Positions 1 through 5,885 are shown, numbered from the stretch's first letter. The stretch is DNA of 7,770 nt from an uncultured Actinomycetospora sp. (GCA_902805495.1 CADCTH010000234.1:1-7770); one strand, 5' to 3'. The notes: generated by a model from the sequence alone, not told the origin. Numbers and translations are program-made.

Positions 1-741
1 CCACGGCGTCGTCGCGTGCGGCAGCGGGCCGGCGGCGAGCAGGCGGTCGAGGGTCTCGCTCGCGCCGAGCCGGTGCACGCTCAGCCCGGCGAGCAGGGCG
101 ACGTCGTCGGGCGAGGACGCCGACGCGAGCAGGCGCCGCGCGGCGTCGACGAAGCCCGCCAGCGCCGCCGGGTCGGTGGTGTCGACCGGCGGCGGCAGGG
201 GCGTGGTGGCCCGCTCCACCGGCAGCGCGGCGACGTCGGCGGGGATCACGAGGTAGCCGGGCAGGCGCTGGTCGCGCACCGCGCTCAGCACCCGGTCGAT
301 CTCGGCGACGGCGTCCTCGGGGGTCAGCGACGCCCGCGCGCAGGTGATGTCCGCGTGCATGGCCGTGAAGTGCCCGAACTTCCCGTCGCCGAGGGTGTGG
401 TGCACGGGCCGGCGCAGCGCCTGCGAGCTCAGCGCCGGCGCGCCGACGACGTGCACGACCGGCACGTGCTCGGCGTAGCTCCCGGCGATGGCGTTGATCG
501 CGCTGAGCTCGCCGACGCCGAACGTCGTGCACAGCGCGGCGATCCCGCGCAGGCGCCCGTAGCCGTCCGCGGCGTAGCCGGCGTTGAGCTCGTTGGTGCA
601 CCCCGTCCAGCGCACCGTCGGGTGGTGCGTGACGTGGTCGAGCATGGCGAGGCTGTAGTCGCCGGGGACGCCGAAGACACGGTCGACACCGAGCTCCGCC
701 AGCCGGTCGACGAGGTGGTCGGCGACGGTGTGTGCGCTCAC
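1..741 (-). CDS. 2-keto acid decarboxylase (pyruvate/indolepyruvate decarboxylase family), N-terminal part
   Basis: This leftward gene is cut by the window edge; 247 N-terminal residues of a family usually about 550 aa long are present. The visible part covers the PYR domain (about residues 1-170) and the start of the central domain. Glu51 in NELNAGYAADGYGR fits the conserved glutamate that activates thiamine diphosphate. The doublet His114-His115 (VHHTLGDG) is the HH motif typical of pyruvate, indolepyruvate and phenylpyruvate decarboxylases and not of acetolactate synthase. The family performs non-oxidative decarboxylation of 2-keto acids to aldehydes in the cytosol; indolepyruvate would lead to indole-3-acetaldehyde and auxin. 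Substrate cannot be told here because the C-terminal ThDP-binding half is missing. I chose GTG at 741, which has GGGAG about 10 nt upstream; in-frame GTGs at 750 and 762 are alternatives. It is divergent from psuG, with about 86 bp between the starts. Confidence 0.9.
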   Translation of the reverse strand, partial: MSAHTVADHLVDRLAELGVDRVFGVPGDYSLAMLDHVTHHPTVRWTGCTNELNAGYAADGYGRLRGIAALCTTFGVGELSAINAIAGSYAEHVPVVHVVGAPALSSQALRRPVHHTLGDGKFGHFTAMHADITCARASLTPEDAVAEIDRVLSAVRDQRLPGYLVIPADVAALPVERATTPLPPPVDTTDPAALAGFVDAARRLLASASSPDDVALLAGLSVHRLGASETLDRLLAAGPLPHATTPW

Positions 742-827
742 GGGCGGCACACTCCCACTCACGACCCCGGCGCGGCCAGGAGCTGGGGGCCGCCGATCGG
801 GACCGTCCGGCGAGAGGAGCGACACCC

Positions 828-1733
828 GTGCTGACCGTGGCCGAGGAGGTCCGCGCGGCGGTCGCCGAGCGCCGGCCCGTCGTGGCGCTCGAGTCGACGA
901 TCGTCACCCACGGCCTGCCGCGGCCGCGCAACCTCGCGGTGGCCGCGGACGCCGAGGCCCAGCTGCGGGAGGCGGGCGTCGTCCCCGCCACCGTCGGCGT
1001 CGTCGACGGCCGCGTCGTCGAGGGGCTCGGCGCGGACGAGCTGGCCCGGCTGGCCACGGACCCGGGCGTCGAGAAGCTCAGCGTGCGCGACCTGCCGGTG
1101 GCGCTCGCCCGCGGCACGAGCGGCGGTACCACCGTGGCCGCGACGGCGCTGCTCGCGCACCGCGCCGGCGTCGGGGTGTTCGCCACCGGCGGGCTCGGCG
1201 GGGTGCACCGCGGCGCGTCGACGACGTTCGACGAGTCGGCCGACCTGGTCGCGCTCTCGGGCGTGCCGATCCTCGTGGTCTCCGCGGGCGTCAAGTCCAT
1301 CCTCGACGTGCCCGCCACCCTCGAGCGCCTCGAGACGCTCAACGTGACGGTGCTGGGCTACCGCACCGACACCTTCCCCGGGTTCTACGTGCGCGACGCG
1401 GGCGTGCCGGTGCCCGCGCGCGTCGACGACCCCGAGGAGGCGGCCGCCGTCGTCCGGGCCCGGGACGCGCTCGGGCTGCGCGCGGCGGTGCTGCTCGCGA
1501 ACCCGGTGGCCCCGGAGGCCCAGCTCGACGTCACGGAGCACCGCGCGGTGCTCGACGCCGCGCTCGCCGAGGCCGCCGACCGAGGCGTCGTCGGCCACGA
1601 CACGACGCCGTTCCTGCTCGAGCGCGTGCGGGAGGCGACGGAGGGCCGGAGCCTGGAGGTCAACGTCGCGGTCTACCGCGGCAACGTGGCCCTCGCGGCG
1701 CGCGTGGCCCGCGCGCTGGCCGTCCCGTCGTGA
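828..1733 (+). CDS. psuG: pseudouridine-5'-phosphate glycosidase PsuG
   Basis: A 301-aa cytosolic enzyme that reversibly splits pseudouridine 5'-phosphate into uracil and ribose 5-phosphate; it acts in pseudouridine breakdown. The length fits the family (about 300-312 aa). Signature blocks are all present: ALESTIVTHGLPRP (residues 20-33, with Glu22 as the expected acid), ARGTSGGTTVAAT (94-106), FATGGLGGVHRG (118-129), VVSAGVKSILD (150-160, with Lys156 as the expected Schiff-base lysine), LGYRTDTFPGF, LLANPV, and a C-terminal region like other PsuG ends (TPFLLERV, VYRGNVALAARVA). The GTG at 828 is set by GAGAGGAG at 812-819, 8 nt upstream; the frame stays open further upstream but has neither homology nor a ribosome site there. 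PsuG normally partners with the PfkB-type kinase PsuK, which makes its substrate. No kinase is fused or adjacent here, so it must lie elsewhere or upstream outside the window. Confidence 0.95.
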   Translation: MLTVAEEVRAAVAERRPVVALESTIVTHGLPRPRNLAVAADAEAQLREAGVVPATVGVVDGRVVEGLGADELARLATDPGVEKLSVRDLPVALARGTSGGTTVAATALLAHRAGVGVFATGGLGGVHRGASTTFDESADLVALSGVPILVVSAGVKSILDVPATLERLETLNVTVLGYRTDTFPGFYVRDAGVPVPARVDDPEEAAAVVRARDALGLRAAVLLANPVAPEAQLDVTEHRAVLDAALAEAADRGVVGHDTTPFLLERVREATEGRSLEVNVAVYRGNVALAARVARALAVPS

Positions 1734-1744
1734 CCCCCCGACGC

Positions 1745-1768
1745 GTGTCCGGCGACGTCACCGGGTAC
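1745..1768 (+). promoter_or_regulatory. candidate stress-sigma (SigB/SigF-type) promoter of the GAF-ANTAR gene
   Basis: GTGT (1745-1748), a 14-nt spacer and GGGTAC (1763-1768) match the published Streptomyces SigB-type pattern GNNT-N14-16-GGGTAY. Transcription from it would start near 1776, leaving a leader of about 35 nt before the GTG at 1813, which has its own AAGGAG. An imperfect palindrome lies inside the spacer and runs into the -10 element (CCGGCGACGTCACCGG, 1749-1764; 7 of 8 base pairs match), and could be an operator. The position just after psuG suggests the regulator can be transcribed separately. This is a motif match only. Confidence 0.45.
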
Positions 1769-1812
1769 GCACCTCGGCGCGCGGGACGCACACGACCCGG
1801 AAGGAGTCCGCG

Positions 1813-2664
1813 GTGAGCGAGCACGGCGACGAGGTCGACTGGGAGGCCGAACGCTCGGCCTTCGTGGCCGAGGACGCCACCGAGCGCGCCAAGGGCAACG
1901 ACGGCTACCCGGGCACCGGGTCGCCGAGCGGCGGGCCGCGCATCACGATGCTCGCCCGGGTGGTCGGCGAGATCACCCAGGCGCTGCTGGAGGCACCCGA
2001 GACCGGCGGGGTCAACGAGGTGCTCGAGCGCGTCGTCGCGGTCGGCAGCCGCGTGATCCGCGGCGCCGACGTCGTCAGCGTGACCCTGCGCCGCGGGGAG
2101 CGGGAGGGTTACTCCACCCCGGCGTACTCCGACGAGCTGGCCGTCAAGCTCGACGAGGTGCAGTACGAGCACGACGAGGGTCCGTGCGTGCGGGCCCTCG
2201 AGGCCGGCGGCCTGGGCGTCGCCCGCAGCGACGACCTCGCCCACGACGACACGTGGACGCGCTTCGGGCCGGCCGCCGCGGAGCTGGGCGCCGACAGTGT
2301 GTTCTCGGTCGGCCTCTTCCCGGTCGGCGAGGAGCGCCCGCTGCGGGGCGCACTGAACCTGTACTCGCTCGTGCCCGGCGGGTTCGACGACGGCGACCGC
2401 GAGGCCGCCGTCCTGCTGGCTGCGCACGTGTCGACCGCGCTGGCCTACGTCACGGTCACCGAGGCGGCGCAGCTGCGCGAGACCCAGTTCCAGGTCGCGC
2501 TCGACTCCCGCGACGTGATCGGCCAGGCCAAGGGCATCCTCATGGAGCGCCGCGGCCTGCCCGCCGACCAGGCGTTCGACGTGCTGCGCCGGGCCTCGCA
2601 GGACCTCAACGTCAAGCTGCGCGACGTCGCGGCGACGCTCGCCGAGCGGCGCGCGGAGCTCTAG
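1813..2664 (+). CDS. GAF and ANTAR domain-containing regulator (putative sensor/RNA-binding antiterminator)
   Basis: A 283-aa soluble protein. Residues 1-45 are a charged, probably disordered leader. A GAF domain spans about residues 66-213 and includes YEHDEGPCVRALEAG (118-132), with the GPC motif (Cys125) common in actinobacterial GAF-ANTAR proteins. A C-terminal ANTAR domain spans about 221-281, with DSRDVIGQAKGILMERR (231-247) followed by the predicted three-helix bundle. ANTAR domains bind paired hairpins in nascent RNA and prevent termination; the GAF domain probably senses a small ligand or redox signal, and the signal is unknown. There is no histidine kinase or receiver domain, so it is not a standard two-component ANTAR regulator. 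The GTG at 1813 follows AAGGAG (1801-1806) at good spacing. The adenylate cyclase gene begins 66 nt after its stop and could be co-transcribed. Confidence 0.93.
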   Translation: MSEHGDEVDWEAERSAFVAEDATERAKGNDGYPGTGSPSGGPRITMLARVVGEITQALLEAPETGGVNEVLERVVAVGSRVIRGADVVSVTLRRGEREGYSTPAYSDELAVKLDEVQYEHDEGPCVRALEAGGLGVARSDDLAHDDTWTRFGPAAAELGADSVFSVGLFPVGEERPLRGALNLYSLVPGGFDDGDREAAVLLAAHVSTALAYVTVTEAAQLRETQFQVALDSRDVIGQAKGILMERRGLPADQAFDVLRRASQDLNVKLRDVAATLAERRAEL

Positions 2665-2687
2665 ACCCCTCCGCATGGCGTGCACGA

Positions 2688-2702
2688 CCCCGCGGCGCGG
2701 GG
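2688..2702 (+). other. small GC hairpin between GAF-ANTAR and cyclase genes
   Basis: CCCCGC (2688-2693) and GCGGGG (2697-2702) are perfect complements around a 3-nt loop, in the 66-nt gap between the two coding regions. It might be a weak attenuator or terminator, or only a chance product of high GC. There is no U-tract, and it does not show the paired hexanucleotide loops expected of an ANTAR target. Confidence 0.25.
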
Positions 2703-2730
2703 CGGGCCCAGGTGCGTGAGGATCACCCCC

Positions 2731-3627
2731 ATGGCCGATGAGCGCGCCGACGGGCAGGACGGGGCCGCCCCGGTCGAGGGCGTGGCCGCCCCGGTCGAGG
2801 ACGGGGCCGCCCCGGTCGAGAGCGCGGCGGAGCAGGACGGGCGGGCCGCGCGCTTCCGTGCGGCGCTGTCGCGCGCGGGCCGGCAGGCCCGGGATCTCGA
2901 CCGCTCGGAGGGCTTGCGCACCGCCGTGCAGCGGGTGCGCCGCGTGCTGCCGGGCGACGCGCACTTCGGCGACCCGCTCTCGCTCGGCGGGGCGCGGCAC
3001 GCGGAGTTCGCCGGACGCGCGGTCGTCGGGCTCACCGGTGACCGGCCGGGCGTGACGCGCGAGGTGGGCCTCGGCGGGCTGCAGCTGTGGCAGTCGGTGC
3101 TCGAGCGCTTCGGCGGCGGGACCGGCGAGCGCGAGGTCGTCCTGGTGTTCACCGACCTCGTCGACTTCTCGCGCTGGGCCCTGCAGGCCGGCGACGAGGA
3201 GGTCCAGCGCGCGATGCGGGTGGTCAGCGAGGCGTGGGAGAAGCCGGTCACCGACCGCGCCGGGACGGTGGTCAAGCGCCTGGGCGACGGGATGATGGCG
3301 GCCCTCGCGGACCCGACCGCGGCGCTCGAGGCCGTGTTCGAGGCGCGGCAGCGGCTCGCCGACGTGGCGGTCGGCGACTGGACCCCGCGGATGCGCGCGG
3401 GCCTGCACCTCGGGCGGCCGCGCCGGGTCGGGGGCGACTACCTGGGCGTCGCGGTGAACACCGCCGCGCGCCTCGGAGAGCGGGCCGCGCAGGACGAGAT
3501 CCTCGTGAGCGGCGAGCTCCTGGCCCGCCTCGACGAGTCGTCGCTGCGCGTGCGCCGCAAGCGCTGGCACACGAGGCTCAAGGGCACCCCTGACGACCTG
3601 CAGATCTTCTCGGTCGACCGCCCCTGA
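2731..3627 (+). CDS. class III adenylate cyclase (soluble, single catalytic domain)
   Basis: A 298-aa protein predicted to convert ATP to cAMP and pyrophosphate. Residues 1-40 are acidic, low-complexity and contain a 7-aa repeat; 40-130 form a mostly helical region I cannot name; the cyclase homology domain covers about 135-295. All six canonical residues are visible with the expected spacing: metal-binding Asp142 (FTDLVDFS) and Asp186 (KRLGDG), substrate-selecting Lys182 and Asp236 (GGDYLGVAVNTAARL), and transition-state Asn243 and Arg247. The Lys/Asp pair favours ATP over GTP. It should be active as a homodimer. There is no signal peptide or membrane segment, so it is cytosolic. The ATG at 2731 has GAGGA at 2718-2722; an in-frame GTG at 2680 is less likely. 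It follows the GAF-ANTAR gene in the same direction, which suggests linked signalling, but a direct connection is inference. Confidence 0.92.
   Translation: MADERADGQDGAAPVEGVAAPVEDGAAPVESAAEQDGRAARFRAALSRAGRQARDLDRSEGLRTAVQRVRRVLPGDAHFGDPLSLGGARHAEFAGRAVVGLTGDRPGVTREVGLGGLQLWQSVLERFGGGTGEREVVLVFTDLVDFSRWALQAGDEEVQRAMRVVSEAWEKPVTDRAGTVVKRLGDGMMAALADPTAALEAVFEARQRLADVAVGDWTPRMRAGLHLGRPRRVGGDYLGVAVNTAARLGERAAQDEILVSGELLARLDESSLRVRRKRWHTRLKGTPDDLQIFSVDRP
2761..2823 (+). repeat. in-frame 21-bp tandem repeat, three copies
   Basis: Three adjacent 21-bp units start at 2761, 2782 and 2803, each containing the core GGCCGCCCCGGTCGAG, with 1-3 differences among copies. They encode GAAPVEG, VAAPVED and GAAPVES near the N-terminus of the cyclase. 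The multiple of three keeps the frame whatever the copy number, so length may vary between strains by slippage. Confidence 0.9.
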
Positions 3628-3663
3628 CCGACACACGTGGCGCCTTCACGGACGCCGGGGTCG

Positions 3664-3700
3664 CCGCGGGCGCCGGGGTGCGAGACCCCGGCGCCCGCGG
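3664..3700. terminator. bidirectional hairpin terminator between convergent genes
   Basis: A perfect 16-bp inverted repeat (arms 3664-3679 and 3685-3700) with a 5-nt loop lies between the cyclase stop (3627) and the stop of the leftward DUF4383 gene (3708). There is no U-tract on either side, which is common in high-GC actinobacteria. Its position fits termination of both transcripts. Confidence 0.8.
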
Positions 3701-3707
3701 CCTCCCG

Positions 3708-4148
3708 CTACCGGCGGGCCTTCGGGCCCAGGGCGAGACCCGCGGCCAGCAGGCCGATGGTCAGCACGAGGTGCAGCCAGTTGTCGGCGGTGTTGACCGG
3801 CACGAAGTTCGCCTCGCCGTCGGCGGGGACGAGCAGCCCGTACACGGTCAGCACGGCGTAGATCACACCGCTGCCGATGAGGTAGTTGCGGGCGTTGCCC
3901 GGCGTGCGGGCCATCGCGATCCCGGCCACGCCGAACAGCAGGTGCACGATGTTGTGCAGCACCGAGACGTGGAAGACGCCGAGCAACATCGCCATGGAGC
4001 CCGGGCCCGCGAACGCGAGCCCGTCGGCGCCCTGCGTGACGCCCGGGATGAATCCCAGGACGCCCACCAGCAGGAACACCACGCCGAAGATCAGCGCCAC
4101 GGTCTGGACCGGCGTGCGCCGGGTCGTGCCTGGTGTACGGGTGGCCAT
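3708..4148 (-). CDS. DUF4383 domain-containing membrane protein
   Basis: A 146-aa integral membrane protein with four likely helices at about residues 13-37, 58-80, 87-109 and 122-142. The block LLGVFHVSVLHNIVHLLFGV (55-74), the RNYLIGSGVIY segment and NWLHLVLTIGLLAAG (123-137) are typical of the DUF4383 family, which is widespread in actinobacteria and has no established biochemical role. The ATG at 4148 is chosen because AAGGGGG lies 8 nt upstream; the frame remains open a further 20 codons upstream but lacks a ribosome site and would run over the promoter. The short N-terminal tail is basic and rich in Thr/Arg. A strong SigF/SigB-type promoter precedes the gene, which suggests stress or stationary-phase expression. 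The family assignment is from remembered sequence patterns. Confidence 0.88.
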   Translation of the reverse strand: MATRTPGTTRRTPVQTVALIFGVVFLLVGVLGFIPGVTQGADGLAFAGPGSMAMLLGVFHVSVLHNIVHLLFGVAGIAMARTPGNARNYLIGSGVIYAVLTVYGLLVPADGEANFVPVNTADNWLHLVLTIGLLAAGLALGPKARR

Positions 4149-4185
4149 CGCCACCACCCCCTTCGATCGATGGAGAGGCGTCGGT

Positions 4186-4211
4186 CTACCCACTCCGCGC
4201 GCGTCCAAACC
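4186..4211 (-). promoter_or_regulatory. SigF/SigB-type promoter of the DUF4383 gene
   Basis: On the minus strand, GGTTT (4211 to 4207), a 15-nt spacer and GGGTAG (4191 to 4186) fit the actinobacterial stress-sigma consensus GGTTT-N15-17-GGGTA very closely. Predicted transcription start is near 4179, giving a leader of about 30 nt before the ATG at 4148, which includes the AAGGGGG ribosome site. GGGTA is scarce in the window (I found only two other copies), so this placement is unlikely to be chance. Confidence 0.7.
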
Positions 4212-4212
4212 T

Positions 4213-4228
4213 CGTCAGGCGTCTGACG
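4213..4228. promoter_or_regulatory. 16-bp palindrome next to the stress-type promoter
   Basis: CGTCAG and CTGACG are perfect inverted arms separated by GCGT, sitting 1 nt upstream of the -35 element of the DUF4383 promoter. The location suits an activator or repressor site; no binding protein can be named. Confidence 0.35.
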
Positions 4229-4290
4229 GACCCCGCTCTCCCTCGGCCGGACGCCGGGCTCGTGGATCGCGTCCGCGACGCCCTGACCGG

Positions 4291-4309
4291 CCGGGCTCAC
4301 TGAGCCGGG
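4291..4309 (-). terminator. weak hairpin downstream of the AraC-family gene
   Basis: Reading the minus strand, an imperfect inverted repeat begins about 10 nt after the regulator's stop. GGCT and AGCC pair around a 5-nt loop, with two more G-C pairs beyond a C-C mismatch. It is a plausible but weak terminator and has no U-tract. Confidence 0.35.
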
Positions 4310-4319
4310 CGCCCTGGCG

Positions 4320-5303
4320 TCACCCCCGCAGGGTGGCGCTGGGGGAGCGGCCGTAGTGCTCGCGGTAGAGCACCGAGAACCGCCCGGGGTGGGCGAAGCC
4401 CCACCGCGCGGCGATCGCCTCGACGCGGTCGCCGTGCGTCGGGTCGCCGCTCTGCAGGTCCCGGTGCGCGCGCTCGAGCCGGACGCGGCGCAGGTACTCC
4501 ATCGGCGTCGAGTCCCGGTGGCGCCGGAACGCGAGCTGCAGCGACCGCGGCCCGATGCGCGCGGCCTCGGCGATCTCGGTGAGCCCGATGTCCTCGTGTG
4601 CGTGCGCGTCGACGTACTCCACGGCCCGGCGCACCGTGGCCGGCTCGGCGCGGCCCGTGGCCGGCCCGACCGGGTCGTCGAGCGCGTCGCGGACGGTGTT
4701 GGGGAACGTGGCCAGCAGCGCCGAGGCGAGCTGGCGCAGCGCGCCGGCGCGCACCAGCGGCGCGGCCATGAGGTCGTCGGAGCTGAGCACGCTGTCGCGG
4801 ACGTGGGTGCACACGCGCGACCAGTAGGTCGCGAGGGCGGCCGAGCGCGGGCACATCCCCGCGAAGGTGACCGCGTCGGGCTCGAGGCCCGACAGTTCGG
4901 CGCCGACCCGGGCGACCTGGACGGGGTCGAGCACCACGGTCTGCACGGTGACGTCGCTCCAGCCGGTGTCGTAGGCCGACCAGGTCGGCGAGAGCTTGAG
5001 CGTCCCGGCGGTCTGCTCCCGCCCGTCGTCGACGTGGTGCGGCCCGCCGGCGAGCGTCTGCACGACCACCAGGTCCGGCGTCGGCTCCGCGGGCATGCGC
5101 AGCACGCCGGAGTGGCGCAGCCGGCTGACGGTGAACGTGCCCGCCGACGCCACGTCGGTCCAGAACTCGAAGCCCTCGCGCGGCACGCGCGGCGGGCGGA
5201 AGTCGGTGTAGGTCGCGCGCAGGTACTCCGTCGTCTCGTCCGGGTCGGTGCTCGCCCAGCGGTACCGCGTCACCGGCGCGGGTCGGGCCACGACGGCCTC
5301 CAT
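4320..5303 (-). CDS. AraC-family transcriptional regulator
   Basis: A 327-aa cytosolic DNA-binding protein. The N-terminal region (about 25-200) resembles the AraC-binding-like (AraC_binding_2) ligand domain and has the expected beta-rich pattern around LKLSPTWSAYDTGWSD (102-117). The C-terminal AraC/XylS double helix-turn-helix domain spans about 223-325: IGLTEIAEAARIGPRSLQLA (239-258) for the first HTH and VEAIAARWGFAHPGRFSVLY (294-313) for the second, with the closing segment YREHYGRSPSATLR. I chose the ATG at 5303 because GAGGA lies about 7 nt upstream; a GTG four codons earlier overlaps that ribosome site. Effector and targets are unknown. Its neighbours (DUF4383 downstream on the same strand, the small ORF upstream, the efflux operon divergent) are candidate targets. 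A palindrome overlaps its probable -10 box. Confidence 0.93.
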   Translation of the reverse strand: MEAVVARPAPVTRYRWASTDPDETTEYLRATYTDFRPPRVPREGFEFWTDVASAGTFTVSRLRHSGVLRMPAEPTPDLVVVQTLAGGPHHVDDGREQTAGTLKLSPTWSAYDTGWSDVTVQTVVLDPVQVARVGAELSGLEPDAVTFAGMCPRSAALATYWSRVCTHVRDSVLSSDDLMAAPLVRAGALRQLASALLATFPNTVRDALDDPVGPATGRAEPATVRRAVEYVDAHAHEDIGLTEIAEAARIGPRSLQLAFRRHRDSTPMEYLRRVRLERAHRDLQSGDPTHGDRVEAIAARWGFAHPGRFSVLYREHYGRSPSATLRG

Positions 5304-5327
5304 GTCAGTCCTCACGGTTGTGCACGA

Positions 5328-5348
5328 CCGACCGAGTATGACGGTCGG
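5328..5348 (-). promoter_or_regulatory. palindromic operator overlapping a -10-like box upstream of the AraC-family gene
   Basis: A perfect 7-7-7 inverted repeat (CCGACCG, spacer, CGGTCGG; arms 5328-5334 and 5342-5348). On the minus strand the spacer holds CATACT (5340 to 5335), close to the TANNNT -10 consensus. Transcription would start near 5328, giving a leader of about 25 nt with the GAGGA ribosome site. A protein bound here would block the promoter. No clear -35 is visible. Confidence 0.45.
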
Positions 5349-5351
5349 CCC

Positions 5352-5531
5352 TCACCCCTGCGCGTCTACCGCCTGGCCCAACAGGTCCGCGTACGAGGCG
5401 TAACGGGCCAGGACCTGGGCAGGGCCGTTGGCCTCGAAGCCGTCCTGGTCGCGCAGCAGCTCGAGGTGCTCGGCCGGCACCTGCGCGCCGAGCGCGGCGA
5501 CGCGCGCGACGAGGCGTAGAATCCTGGTCAT
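5352..5531 (-). CDS. small hypothetical protein, 59 aa
   Basis: A 59-aa open frame starting at ATG 5531 (MTRILRLVARVAALGAQV...) and ending in TGA at 5352-5354. Support for coding: about nine in ten codons end in G or C, as in the neighbouring genes, and it fills an otherwise unexplained gap with the same orientation as the AraC-family gene. The predicted product is soluble: a basic amphipathic helix at about 1-18, an acidic middle (EHLELLRDQDGFE, 21-33) and a helix at about 37-55. I do not recognise the family. The ribosome site is weak (AGG 5 nt before the ATG), so it may be leaderless or poorly translated. Its stop lies 48 nt before the AraC-family start, and its 5' end is only 27 nt from the divergent SMR gene, so the two promoters must overlap each other's transcripts. 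Confidence 0.55.
   Translation of the reverse strand: MTRILRLVARVAALGAQVPAEHLELLRDQDGFEANGPAQVLARYASYADLLGQAVDAQG
5517..5522 (+). promoter_or_regulatory. candidate -10 box of the SMR efflux operon
   Basis: TAGAAT is a near-consensus TANNNT element in otherwise GC-rich sequence. It would place the transcription start near 5529, about 30 nt before the SMR start, with AAGGAGG (5549-5555) in the leader. No good -35 is seen 16-18 nt upstream. The box lies within the 5' end of the divergent small ORF. Confidence 0.4.
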
Positions 5532-5558
5532 CTGACCTAGTTCTTCGGAAGGAGGGCC

Positions 5559-5885
5559 GTGGCCTATCTGTTCCTGGCGCTCGCGATCGTCTCGGAGGTC
5601 GTCGCGACGGTGTCGCTCAAGCTCTCCGAGGGCTTCAGCCGGCTCGGGCCCTCGGTGGTGGTCGTCGTCGGCTACCTGGTGGCGTTCGGGCTGCTCTCCC
5701 AGGCGCTGGCCCGGGGCCTGGGGGTCAGCGTCGCCTACGGCGTGTGGGCGGCGGCGGGCGTCGCGCTCGTCGCGATCGCGGGCGCGGTGGTGCTCGGCGA
5801 GTCGCTGACGTGGGTGCAGGTCGGCGGCATCGCGCTGGTCATCGGCGGGGTGCTCGCGCTCGAGCTCGGGGCGCAGCCGACGTGA
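5559..5885 (+). CDS. SMR-family multidrug efflux transporter (EmrE/Mmr/QacE-like)
   Basis: A 108-aa inner-membrane protein with four helices (about 2-22, 32-52, 57-79 and 84-104), the standard SMR length. SEVVATVSLKLSEGFSRLGP (12-31) carries the essential proton/substrate-binding glutamate Glu13 (Glu14 in EmrE) and the SEGF-x-R-L loop typical of the EmrE/QacE/Mmr branch. AYGVWAAAGVAL (59-70) has the conserved tyrosine and tryptophan of the substrate pocket. These dimeric pumps exchange protons for lipophilic cations such as quaternary ammonium compounds. The SEGF-R-L pattern favours drug export over the SugE/Gdx guanidinium type, although substrate cannot be proven. The GTG at 5559 has AAGGAGG 3 nt upstream, a short spacing. 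It overlaps the TetR-family gene by 4 nt (GTGA), so the two are translationally coupled and probably share regulation. Confidence 0.93.
   Translation: MAYLFLALAIVSEVVATVSLKLSEGFSRLGPSVVVVVGYLVAFGLLSQALARGLGVSVAYGVWAAAGVALVAIAGAVVLGESLTWVQVGGIALVIGGVLALELGAQPT

Noticed and set aside
732..827. An upstream in-frame extension of psuG
   Set aside because: The family's N-terminus begins at the GTG at 828, which has a well-spaced ribosome site. The extension overlaps the divergent decarboxylase start and has no homology.
1660..3636. A 658-codon open frame on the minus strand across the GAF-ANTAR and cyclase genes
   Set aside because: It is antisense to two genes with clear domains, is very rich in Arg, Ala, Gly and His, and shows no motifs; this is a typical high-GC shadow frame.
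4356..5519. A 387-codon plus-strand open frame opposite the AraC-family gene
   Set aside because: Composition is Arg/Val/Gly-biased with no recognisable domain, while the opposite strand encodes a clear AraC-family regulator.
5532..5558. A guanidine-type riboswitch ahead of the SMR gene
   Set aside because: Only 27 nt separate the divergent coding regions, too little for the aptamer, and no conserved ykkC-type segments are visible. The pump is also EmrE-like and not Gdx-like.
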